DNA of 64,000 bases. It comes from Terriglobales bacterium (GTDB lineage: Bacteria > Acidobacteriota > Terriglobia > Terriglobales > Acidobacteriaceae). The stretch spans positions 1 to 64,000 of the forward strand of contig DATMPC010000099.1 in NCBI GenBank assembly GCA_035567895.1. The letters are read 5' to 3'. The position numbers and the translations under genes are program-made. The notes under the pieces were generated by a model, which was not told the DNA's origin, did not search any database, and was given only the letters and a program-made list of their open reading frames with translations. Below are positions 1-5,370 of this stretch, piece after piece (within the stretch, counting starts at the first letter, position 1; every line of letters begins with the position of its first letter).

Positions 1-76
1 TGTCCTTTCATTGGCCTCTGCCTGTGCAAGCAAGATCTAATCAGCGCGAAGCTGGTGCAGGGCCGAGGAGCCGAGC

Positions 77-829
77 TTGATTGGATTGACCAGCTTGATT
101 GTTAAGGATGCTCCCGTGCTGCCGAAACTCGATCGCAAGCGTGGCTTGTTCGTGATCTCGAAAATCGACGAGATCATCGCGTGGGAGAGCTCTGTCGACC
201 GTCAGCGCGAAGCCAAATTCGTTGATCTTGGTCGATATTTGTGCGAAGTCAGAGCCGGACAATATTGGCGGCTTGAAAAGCTGCACTCATTCGATGATTT
301 CCTTCACCGACGTTTTCCGGATTCACGCCGGAAGGCGTACTACCTCATGTCAATTCACGAACACCTGCCGAAGCACATCAAGAAGGATCTCAACAAAATT
401 GGATGGAGTAAGGCTGCCGAACTGGTGAAAGTAGCTCGCTCGGACAGGCAGAAATTCGATTGTGCAACCTGGTTGCACAACGCGCAAACCATGGCCAAAG
501 AGAAGTTCCGCCATGAAGTCGAGAAGCACCTCACCGGCGAGGATACCGAGCCCTCGGACATCGTTTACTTCAAGCTCTACAAGAGCCAGATCCCCGTAGT
601 AGAAGGAGCCATCGAGACCGCAGCGTTGATGCTTGGTTCTGACAAATCGCGAGGCTACTGCCTGGAGATGATTTGCGCTGACTTCCTGGCTGGAGCGCAA
701 GCTTCTCGCGGAGATCCTGATGTTTTACTGGATGCCCTTGCCCGATCCTACCAACTCATGCCGGAAGAACAAAAGATTCGCTTTCTAGCCAAGCTGCGGG
801 AGGAAAATGCGCCAGCCCTCGCCAGTTGA
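77..829 (+). CDS. hypothetical protein paired with an HNH nuclease gene
   Basis: 250 aa, TTG start, soluble, no signal peptide or membrane segment. I do not recognise a named family. The stretch around residues 48-95 (GRYLCEVRAGQYW, then FPDSRRKAYYLMSIHEHL) resembles the helical 'grow, root, repeat' pattern of small DNA-binding or DUF3102-like helical domains, but this is a weak impression. Its last 23 bases overlap the start of the downstream HNH nuclease gene, so the two are probably translationally coupled and may work together. The last ~25 residues (SYQLMPEEQKIRFLAKL region) recur in a broken copy directly in front of the second HNH gene at 5158, which supports the two genes being an inherited pair. 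An upstream start outside the window cannot be excluded. Confidence 0.7.
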   Translation: MIGLTSLIVKDAPVLPKLDRKRGLFVISKIDEIIAWESSVDRQREAKFVDLGRYLCEVRAGQYWRLEKLHSFDDFLHRRFPDSRRKAYYLMSIHEHLPKHIKKDLNKIGWSKAAELVKVARSDRQKFDCATWLHNAQTMAKEKFRHEVEKHLTGEDTEPSDIVYFKLYKSQIPVVEGAIETAALMLGSDKSRGYCLEMICADFLAGAQASRGDPDVLLDALARSYQLMPEEQKIRFLAKLREENAPALAS

Positions 830-1025
830 TGACAGCAACTCAGAGAAAACGCGGCTCGAAGTCCTGAAACGGGACAACTGGCGGTGCCAGGTCTGCGGAA
901 GCTTGCAGCAGCTGGAAGTGCATCATTTGCTGTTTCGAAGTCACGGTGGCGAAGATCTGGAGGAGAACCTCATCACACTATGTCATAGGTGCCACTCGGC
1001 ACTTCACGGCCGTCGCAACTTGTGA
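807..1025 (+). CDS. small HNH endonuclease
   Basis: 72 aa, essentially a bare HNH domain. The first zinc knuckle is C27-x2-C30 (CQVCGS), the catalytic pair is H39-H40 in LEVHH, the middle Asn is N54 in ENLITLC, and the second knuckle is C59-x2-C62 followed by H63 and H67. All residues expected of a zinc-bound beta-beta-alpha metal nuclease are present, so it is probably active on DNA. The start overlaps the end of the 250-aa gene by 23 bases in another frame. Such stand-alone HNH genes occur in phages, mobile introns and defence loci; the context here does not decide between these. A paralogue with a lost zinc ligand lies at 5158-5370. Confidence 0.85.
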   Translation: MRQPSPVDDSNSEKTRLEVLKRDNWRCQVCGSLQQLEVHHLLFRSHGGEDLEENLITLCHRCHSALHGRRNL

Positions 1026-1237
1026 AGCGCTAGCGTCGGCTAAGACGTACTGGAGACGTGGCGGATCAGGTGAGAAGGCTACTCAGGAGTTACCGATGCG
1101 CTCCTAAGTGTGGTGCGCAGTGAGCAACAGGCATGTCTTCGGAGCATGCATACACGTCAGCAAACGACTGACTTGCAGTATTTAGGTGCGGACAGGTTTA
1201 GAATGCGCAGGCTCTGACTGTGTTGGGTTGGGTGCAA

Positions 1238-1666
1238 ATGAAACTTCTCTACGCCGCGCTTCTCTTCGTATCTGCCTTTTGCTCGGCACAATGCAAAAGC
1301 GCCACTGCGACACTGAACGTGAAAATCGAGGCTTCAGAGTCAGATAAGAAGCTCCTCATCGAAAAGCTCAAGGAACACGGATGCAACCACGGCCTCGGCA
1401 TTGAACCGACCGATGAAGGATTCGACTACTGCATCGCAATTGCCGAAGTTGAGAAACCGAGGATGACCTTGACTCAGGCTGGCATCGGGTCGGCTTCCCA
1501 GCTCATCGTCTCAACGACCGTTTACGACGCTAACGGAACTAAGCTATTCGACTTCGGTCGCGGGAATCGCTTGACACGCAGGGGCTTCTTGAACGCCTCA
1601 GCGAAAGAGATCGTTAAGCGCCTCCGAGCGCTTCAGGGAAAGCGGAACGGCGCCACGCTCCCGTAA
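1238..1666 (+). CDS. small secreted hypothetical protein
   Basis: 142 aa from the ATG at 1238. An upstream in-frame TTG at 1220 would add six residues in front of the signal peptide, so I prefer the ATG. Residues 1-18 (MKLLYAALLFVSAFCSAQ) form a clear signal peptide, placing the product in the periplasm or outside. The mature part is small, with several lysines and two cysteines in GCNHGLG and FDYCIAI. It resembles the small secreted hypothetical proteins common in soil Acidobacteriota; no function is claimed. It stands alone, more than 200 bases from the HNH gene upstream and over 500 from the next gene. Confidence 0.65.
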   Translation: MKLLYAALLFVSAFCSAQCKSATATLNVKIEASESDKKLLIEKLKEHGCNHGLGIEPTDEGFDYCIAIAEVEKPRMTLTQAGIGSASQLIVSTTVYDANGTKLFDFGRGNRLTRRGFLNASAKEIVKRLRALQGKRNGATLP

Positions 1667-2196
1667 AGATTGCCCCGGTGTTCCCTAATCGGAAAGCCTG
1701 GGTGCCACCGATTTAGAAGCCTCCAGAGAGTCGGAATGCGGTAGATGAGCGGTAGACCAATCTCGGGACTGGAAGTCGTTTCTAGGTGTGTGGCTCAGTG
1801 AGCCAAGGGGGTTCCATCATCCGAGCGCCAGCGAACGCAGGAAGGCATGCTGCGCATTGAGCAGAAGGCATTTTATGCGAGCGATTGTCAGTCCTTGGTG
1901 ACTGTGAAGCCTGAGGACTATCGAAGAGCCCATAAAAAACGGTGCGTCACGGAGGAGAAACCGCAACGCACCAGGAGAGGATTGGAACAAAAAGCGTTTC
2001 CGTCTCGCGACACCATGCTCGATGAAGTATCGGTCTGGAACTGTCAAAACTTACAGGCAGGACTTAGTCTCTTGGGATTGAAGTTCTTCTTGTCCTCTAT
2101 CTTGTGTGTGAATTGTGTGGGTTCGGAAAATGTCACTCCGGATGATCCTCATTCGTCGCTTTGTACCAAGTCGTCTTTGCATAGCGTAGTACTCTT
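1667..2196. other. gap of 530 bases with one dispersed repeat copy
   Basis: No convincing gene. Open frames here have no family resemblance or ribosome binding site. A short palindrome (GGCTCA-G-TGAGCC) lies at 1792-1804 and the first copy of the ~28-bp dispersed repeat at 2133-2160. I see no clear promoter or terminator. Confidence 0.5.
2133..2160 (+). repeat. dispersed 28-bp repeat, copy 1
   Basis: Reads TCACTCCGGATGATCCTC followed by ATTCGTCGCT. The core GGAT-G-ATCC is a palindrome with a single central base, flanked by direct CACTC / CATTC blocks. Similarity with copy 4 runs on past the end (GTCGCTTTGTACCA against GTCGCCTGGTACCA). Confidence 0.6.
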
Positions 2197-2493
2197 TTGC
2201 CCGTGGACGGTGATCGCCAATTCATTTACGCACTGACGGCTGGCGCTGCGATCAGCGGACTGATCTTTTGGTTGACGTTTTGGCATGAGCAGGTGCTTGG
2301 AGCAATCGCTACCGCACTGACGCTCTTTGCTTTGTACTGGTTTCGCTATGGCGGACCAAAGGAGTGGAACCAAATCCACCGGCACGGAACACGTCATCAA
2401 ATTCGGCTATACGAAGCAACAGTGGTTTTTCTGGCCGCTTTCCTAATAGCCCTGTGCCTTTTCTTTGCGTCACACGGAGTCTTCGATAAATAG
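2197..2493 (+). CDS. small membrane protein, hypothetical
   Basis: 98 aa from a TTG start. Two hydrophobic stretches, about residues 10-28 (IYALTAGAAISGLIFWLTF) and 33-47, form a hairpin. A polar loop with KEWNQIHRHGTRHQ follows, then a third hydrophobic helix at about 72-91 (ATVVFLAAFLIALCLFFA). It is therefore an inner-membrane protein of probably three helices. No family recognised. A dispersed repeat copy lies 28 bases after its stop codon, and a short gene on the other strand converges on it. The start is uncertain because no good ribosome binding site is visible. Confidence 0.5.
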   Translation: MPVDGDRQFIYALTAGAAISGLIFWLTFWHEQVLGAIATALTLFALYWFRYGGPKEWNQIHRHGTRHQIRLYEATVVFLAAFLIALCLFFASHGVFDK

Positions 2494-2520
2494 AAATCGG
2501 TCTCTTCCTTATGATTTCGT

Positions 2521-2548
2521 TCACTCTGGATGATCCTCACTCGTAGCT
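2521..2548 (+). repeat. dispersed 28-bp repeat, copy 2
   Basis: Reads TCACTCTGGATGATCCTC followed by ACTCGTAGCT. Same GGAT-G-ATCC core and CACTC flanks as copy 1. It sits between the 3' ends of a rightward gene (ends 2493) and a possible leftward small gene (ends 2547). Confidence 0.6.
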
Positions 2549-2696
2549 ACTTGTCGTCTCCGAACAGCGTTTGGATGCGGCTCTTACGATCTAATCCCGG
2601 GTGCGTTCGTTCTGCCATCTTGAGTTTGAGCCAAATCGCACCAATCGTCAGGGTTAAGCAGCCTATCGCTTCGGCGATATTGAGAAGGATTCTCAC
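2547..2696 (-). CDS. possible 49-aa single-helix membrane peptide
   Basis: GTG-started frame on the minus strand coding 49 residues, with an in-frame stop three codons upstream of the start. Residues 2-23 form one hydrophobic helix (RILLNIAEAIGCLTLTIGAI), followed by a basic, polar tail (KLKMAERTHPGLDRKSRIQ) ending in FGDDK. This is the layout of many small inner-membrane peptides. There is no family match I know and no strong ribosome binding site, so it is a candidate only. It converges with the gene ending at 2493, with a dispersed repeat between them. Confidence 0.3.
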   Translation of the reverse strand: MRILLNIAEAIGCLTLTIGAIWLKLKMAERTHPGLDRKSRIQTLFGDDK

Positions 2697-2837
2697 AGAC
2701 TTATGCTACTGCCAAGCCGTCAAGGGGTTGAACACAAGTCCATTTTCCCACGCCCAACGTGGTCCGGTTACTATTGCGCCACGATCCAGGAGAAGATGCT
2801 GCTGTTTGGGAAAACCTGAAAATCAGTAACCAACAAC

Positions 2838-3014
2838 ATGATGCCTCAGAACCCTGGCGACAGAGAACACGTGAACGGCGCTTTAGCGGGAATAGGTCTC
2901 GCGATCCATCACCTTTCAGAGATGGAAGCAGGAACGCTTGAGGCTCGGCAAAAAATCGCTGAGGCGTTGAGGGACTGCTTCGCGCAAATCGAAGATCTTT
3001 GGAAGAGCGGCTGA
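2838..3014 (+). CDS. possible 58-aa soluble helical protein
   Basis: Short frame beginning ATG-ATG (2838 and 2841) and coding about 58 residues. It reads like a real protein: amphipathic helices rich in Ala, Glu and Leu (LSEMEAGTLEARQKIAEAL, then CFAQIEDLWKSG) with no low-complexity bias. No family recognised. An in-frame stop lies at 2817, so the start is confined to the ATG pair. An A-rich stretch and a dispersed repeat copy (3045) follow its stop codon, as with the neighbouring small genes. Confidence 0.4.
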   Translation: MMPQNPGDREHVNGALAGIGLAIHHLSEMEAGTLEARQKIAEALRDCFAQIEDLWKSG

Positions 3015-3044
3015 AAAAAAATAAAAAAGGGGTCACCCGGCTTT

Positions 3045-3072
3045 TCACTCCGGCTGATCCTCGCTCGCTGCG
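3045..3072 (+). repeat. dispersed 28-bp repeat, copy 3
   Basis: Reads TCACTCCGGCTGATCCTC followed by GCTCGCTGCG. It is the most diverged in the palindromic core (GGCT-G-ATCC) but keeps the CACTC / CGCTC flanks. It lies 31 bases after the stop of the 58-aa frame. Confidence 0.5.
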
Positions 3073-3243
3073 TGGACTCCAGTTGTGCGGTTCGGACTGG
3101 GTGGTGACTTTAGGTCAAACCTTCGTAACTTGCGCAAAAGCAAAATTCCCTGAAAGTATCAAGTCATGCTGCCGTCGAGAAGACGACAGTCATTTACCCT
3201 CGTCGCGGTTATCTCTCGGCCTCCAAACGCAACCACGAAAGAA

Positions 3244-3843
3244 ATGAATAAGACCATGAAATTCCTTTTGTATACCACTCTATCTCTACTTCTATCCGCC
3301 GGAATCATGTTCGCGCAGGATGATGAGGGAGGCGACTCAAACGGCCACGAAGGCGCATCGACCGCGTCAGAGCACGTGGAGAGCATATCGCTCAGCGGAA
3401 TGACCATCGATGTTCATTCAGGTTCGAGTAACCCAGGTGCGCATTCTGGTATGAATGGGAATGGTGCGCAGGCCGGGTCGTATGCTGGTCAGCCTGCTGC
3501 TCAGCAAGCCCCTTCCCGGCTGGAAGTACTCCAAACTTACCTTGCGACGCTAGCCGCGCGTGCGGCGGCGATAAAACAAGAACAGAACGACCTCCTCCTG
3601 CAGCGCGACGACTACACTGCTGGGCTCGCCCAAGAATTGGACAACAAAATTGCAGACTTACAGGGTCAGCTCTATTTGATCCGAGACGAGCAGGCAAAGG
3701 CAATGTCTCAGCAGCGGGACATAATTCACGAGCAGAACGAAGCGATTGACGCCGGTAGCAAAGAACAAGAGAGACGGCAACAGGAAAATCGGCGACAAGA
3801 ACAGCAAAGCTCAAAAGTAGAACATGCATGCGCAAAGTGTTGA
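3244..3843 (+). CDS. secreted coiled-coil protein, hypothetical
   Basis: 199 aa from the ATG at 3244; a second ATG at 3256 is also possible. Both begin a signal peptide (MKFLLYTTLSLLLSAGIMFAQ). The mature N-terminal third is Gly, Ser and His rich and disordered. From about residue 95 to the end it is a long charged helix (ATLAARAAAIKQEQNDLL, then QELDNKIADLQGQLYLIRDE), a typical coiled coil, ending in a Gln/Arg/Glu-rich tail and CAKC. It is probably a periplasmic or extracellular structural protein. No family is recognised. It is not in an operon with its neighbours. Confidence 0.65.
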   Translation: MNKTMKFLLYTTLSLLLSAGIMFAQDDEGGDSNGHEGASTASEHVESISLSGMTIDVHSGSSNPGAHSGMNGNGAQAGSYAGQPAAQQAPSRLEVLQTYLATLAARAAAIKQEQNDLLLQRDDYTAGLAQELDNKIADLQGQLYLIRDEQAKAMSQQRDIIHEQNEAIDAGSKEQERRQQENRRQEQQSSKVEHACAKC

Positions 3844-3989
3844 CGTTCTGAGCGTCGCGAGAGTATTGCATTTTTCATACGGCTCGGGTTTCCTGCCCCA
3901 GCCGTTTTTCCTTTTCCACGCGATTTGATCCCACGCCCGGGCTGGAATTTAGCAGGGCTCTTTGGGTTTGCGCGCAAGCCAGATTTCTT

Positions 3990-4017
3990 TCACTCTGGAT
4001 GGTCTTCACTCGTCGCC
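3990..4017 (+). repeat. dispersed 28-bp repeat, copy 4
   Basis: Reads TCACTCTGGATGGTCTTC followed by ACTCGTCGCC. It shares the CACTC flanks and extended similarity with copy 1 downstream (GTACCA). It is 147 bases after the stop of the coiled-coil gene. Confidence 0.55.
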
Positions 4018-4167
4018 TGGTACCATGGCTCTTTCCTATTCGGGAACATTGAGGGATGAGCACTCACGAGTGCGGAAAGAACGCGATTGGCAACGTTCGC
4101 AGCAAGGTGAGGCGAAAGGTCAAGGCTCGGCAGCCTGCTGCGCCATACTCGTTTTTGAAGGCTTTTC

Positions 4168-4196
4168 TTGACAGATTCTGCTTTCTGCAACAGAAT
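4168..4196 (+). promoter_or_regulatory. sigma-70-like promoter
   Basis: A consensus -35 box TTGACA (4168-4173), a 17-base spacer and a -10 box CAGAAT (4191-4196). It points at the small membrane-protein gene starting at 4246, leaving a leader of roughly 40 bases. Confidence 0.55.
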
Positions 4197-4245
4197 GCAG
4201 CCCTCTCCCCGAACTTCACCGAATCCCCCAAAGAAAGGCTCTTAC

Positions 4246-4500
4246 ATGGACCGCGTAAATAGGCTGCAAGCAATCGCACGAGCCTGCTATTACCTGGGCT
4301 GGATCGTGACCGCGTTGGCTGTTATTTGTCGCGTTGTCAGGCCGCTTGAGGTCTGGCTTTCGAACACAACGCGGATTACCGGCAGGAATCTAGTCGAGAC
4401 TGGTCTGCTGCTCTTCATCATTTGCGTGGCGTCTGAAGTGCGAGCAATTGCGGCATCCGCGAGCGAGGCCCCAGCCAAGGCTAGAGCGCAGACGGCATAA
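4246..4500 (+). CDS. small two-helix membrane protein, hypothetical
   Basis: 84 aa from the ATG at 4246, with an AAAGG ribosome binding site eight bases upstream. Two hydrophobic helices are visible, about residues 13-32 (YYLGWIVTALAVICRVV) and 51-66 (VETGLLLFIICVASEV). The Ala-rich C-terminus is polar. It is probably an inner-membrane protein of unknown role. It has its own promoter-like sequence at 4168-4196. Family not recognised. Confidence 0.5.
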   Translation: MDRVNRLQAIARACYYLGWIVTALAVICRVVRPLEVWLSNTTRITGRNLVETGLLLFIICVASEVRAIAASASEAPAKARAQTA

Positions 4501-4532
4501 CTAGGCGAACACGAGCGAAAGGTCAAGCCGCC

Positions 4533-4538
4533 TATAAT
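4533..4538 (+). promoter_or_regulatory. TATAAT box suggesting a leaderless transcript
   Basis: Perfect TATAAT six bases upstream of the ATG at 4545. If it is a working -10 box, transcription would start at or next to the start codon, giving a leaderless mRNA. No good -35 box lies at the right distance, so this is tentative. Confidence 0.3.
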
Positions 4539-4544
4539 CGACGC

Positions 4545-4811
4545 ATGACACTGGGAACGCCGGAGATTCAGACACTGATTCTGCGCGAAATCCAGCAGCT
4601 CAAATTGCAAGGCTCTTTCGATACGCCCAAGGCCTGGACTGCGGGAATGGATCGCTCTGATGTTGATGCGCTCTATCTTGTCCTCGAGGGGCTCAAGGCT
4701 GATAGCTACATACTTGGAGCCGTAGGTAGCTGGGGTGACACGCTGAACCCGGGCGAAGTGCTAGAACGTCTCCAGGAGTGGAACGAGTCGGAGAGCAAAT
4801 TGCGACAATGA
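4545..4811 (+). CDS. hypothetical protein
   Basis: 88 aa, soluble and acidic. It starts MTLGTPEIQTLILREIQ and has a helix-rich pattern without recognised motifs. The stop codon overlaps the start of the next gene in an ATGA arrangement (4808-4811), so the two are very probably co-translated. There is no ribosome binding site in front of the ATG, only a TATAAT six bases upstream, which suggests a leaderless message. Function unknown. Confidence 0.5.
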   Translation: MTLGTPEIQTLILREIQQLKLQGSFDTPKAWTAGMDRSDVDALYLVLEGLKADSYILGAVGSWGDTLNPGEVLERLQEWNESESKLRQ

Positions 4812-5029
4812 CGCCGAGACGCCAGATGTATCCCGAGGAAGATCCTGAGTACGTTGTGCTCGGCGGCTTGGAAGAACTCGGCTATTGCGCCGTCACTGAG
4901 GAAGCGCTGGGTGTTCAAGGCGGGAATCCGGGAGTTGTCGCAATCGAGATTGCCGAGCGCCATGGACTGCGACTCGAATCGTGGGAAATACAGGCAACGA
5001 AGGTTTACGAATTTACGCGTATTGAATAA
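4808..5029 (+). CDS. hypothetical protein, coupled to its upstream neighbour
   Basis: 73 aa from the ATG overlapping the previous stop codon. A GTG at 4778 would add ten residues inside the upstream gene and is less likely. The sequence is acidic (EEDPEYVVLGGLEEL) with no signal peptide or membrane helix and no recognised domain. A perfect stem-loop starts four bases after the stop codon. The pair with the 88-aa gene may form a small two-protein unit, but its role cannot be read from the sequence. Confidence 0.5.
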   Translation: MTPRRQMYPEEDPEYVVLGGLEELGYCAVTEEALGVQGGNPGVVAIEIAERHGLRLESWEIQATKVYEFTRIE

Positions 5030-5052
5030 AAAGGCCACTGCAATGAGTGGCC
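5025..5052 (-). terminator. intrinsic terminator for leftward transcription
   Basis: On the minus strand GGCCACT, a six-base loop and AGTGGCC form a perfect 7-bp stem followed by TTTTTATT. The plus strand has no T-run after the stem. The nearest leftward gene is the PAP2-Wzi gene ending at 5367, so the terminator is about 315 bases beyond its stop codon, with HNH remnants in between. It may also protect the 3' end of the rightward gene ending at 5029. Confidence 0.6.
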
Positions 5053-5079
5053 TGTGTAGTTCGCGGGAACAACGTGTTT

Positions 5080-5180
5080 CGTTCCTATCAACTAATGCCC
5101 AACCAATAATGCCCAACCAACAAAGATTGCGATTCTTGACCGCGATCCAGGAGCAGCATGCGGCGCTTCTCGCAAGTTGA
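5080..5180 (+). pseudogene. 3' remnant of a paralogue of the 250-aa protein
   Basis: Codons for RSYQLMPNQ, then (after a frameshift) QRLRFLTAIQEQHAALLAS and a stop. These align residue by residue with the end of the gene at 77-829 (RSYQLMPEEQKIRFLAKL to the stop). A 14-bp tandem duplication (5094-5121) breaks the frame. No matching sequence is visible further upstream, so only the last ~30 codons survive. As in the intact pair, the HNH gene starts 23 bases before this stop codon. Confidence 0.7.
5094..5121 (+). repeat. 14-bp tandem duplication
   Basis: AATGCCCAACCAAT immediately followed by AATGCCCAACCAAC. It adds 14 bases inside the pseudogene and shifts its frame. Confidence 0.85.
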
Positions 5181-5370
5181 CTCGGCAATTCCACAGCAGT
5201 TAAGGCTTCAAATCCTAATTCGGGATTCTTGGCGATGCCAGATCTGTGGAAGCATGCGCAGACTTGATGTACACCACCAGACATTTCGCAGCCATGGCGC
5301 GGAGCATTCCGAACAAAACCTCATCACCCTTTTTCGTACTTGCCACTCGAGCTTGCACGGTGTGGCCTAG
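5158..5370 (+). CDS. HNH nuclease paralogue, probably degenerate
   Basis: 70 aa, aligned without gaps to the HNH protein at 807-1025. The first knuckle C27-x2-C30, H39-H40 and N54 are kept. The first cysteine of the second knuckle is replaced (C59 to Phe, in ITLFRTCH) and the following His60 is Arg; C62 and H63 remain. Loss of one of four zinc ligands should destabilise the fold, so nuclease activity is doubtful. Its upstream partner is reduced to a frameshifted fragment. The last four bases overlap the end of the convergent PAP2-Wzi gene. Confidence 0.65.
   Translation: MRRFSQVDSAIPQQLRLQILIRDSWRCQICGSMRRLDVHHQTFRSHGAEHSEQNLITLFRTCHSSLHGVA

Larger units (their letters stand above)
3844..4245. 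other. gap of 402 bases with a repeat copy and a promoter
   Basis: No convincing gene; the frames present are short and lack features. The gap holds copy 4 of the dispersed repeat (3990-4017) and a sigma-70-like promoter (4168-4196) reading into the small membrane-protein gene at 4246. Confidence 0.5.

Noticed and set aside
1847-2236. 129-codon plus-strand frame in the gap before the small membrane-protein gene
   Set aside because: Composition is not protein-like, it runs through the dispersed repeat copy and overlaps the better supported gene at 2197.
3392-3871. 159-codon antisense frame over the coiled-coil gene
   Set aside because: The plus strand has a signal peptide and heptad pattern; the antisense translation has neither.
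2133-4017. Integron cassette array with attC sites
   Set aside because: The repeats lie between small genes, but they lack the GTTRRRY / RYYYAAC core sites and long stems of attC, and no integrase gene is present.
2133-4017. CRISPR array
   Set aside because: Only four diverged copies at unequal distances of about 390 to 950 bases, with no cas genes.
4854-5180. 108-codon frame ending with the pseudogene remnant
   Set aside because: Only the last part resembles the 250-aa protein. The upstream part is an out-of-frame reading of the gene at 4808-5029, so I annotate just the remnant.
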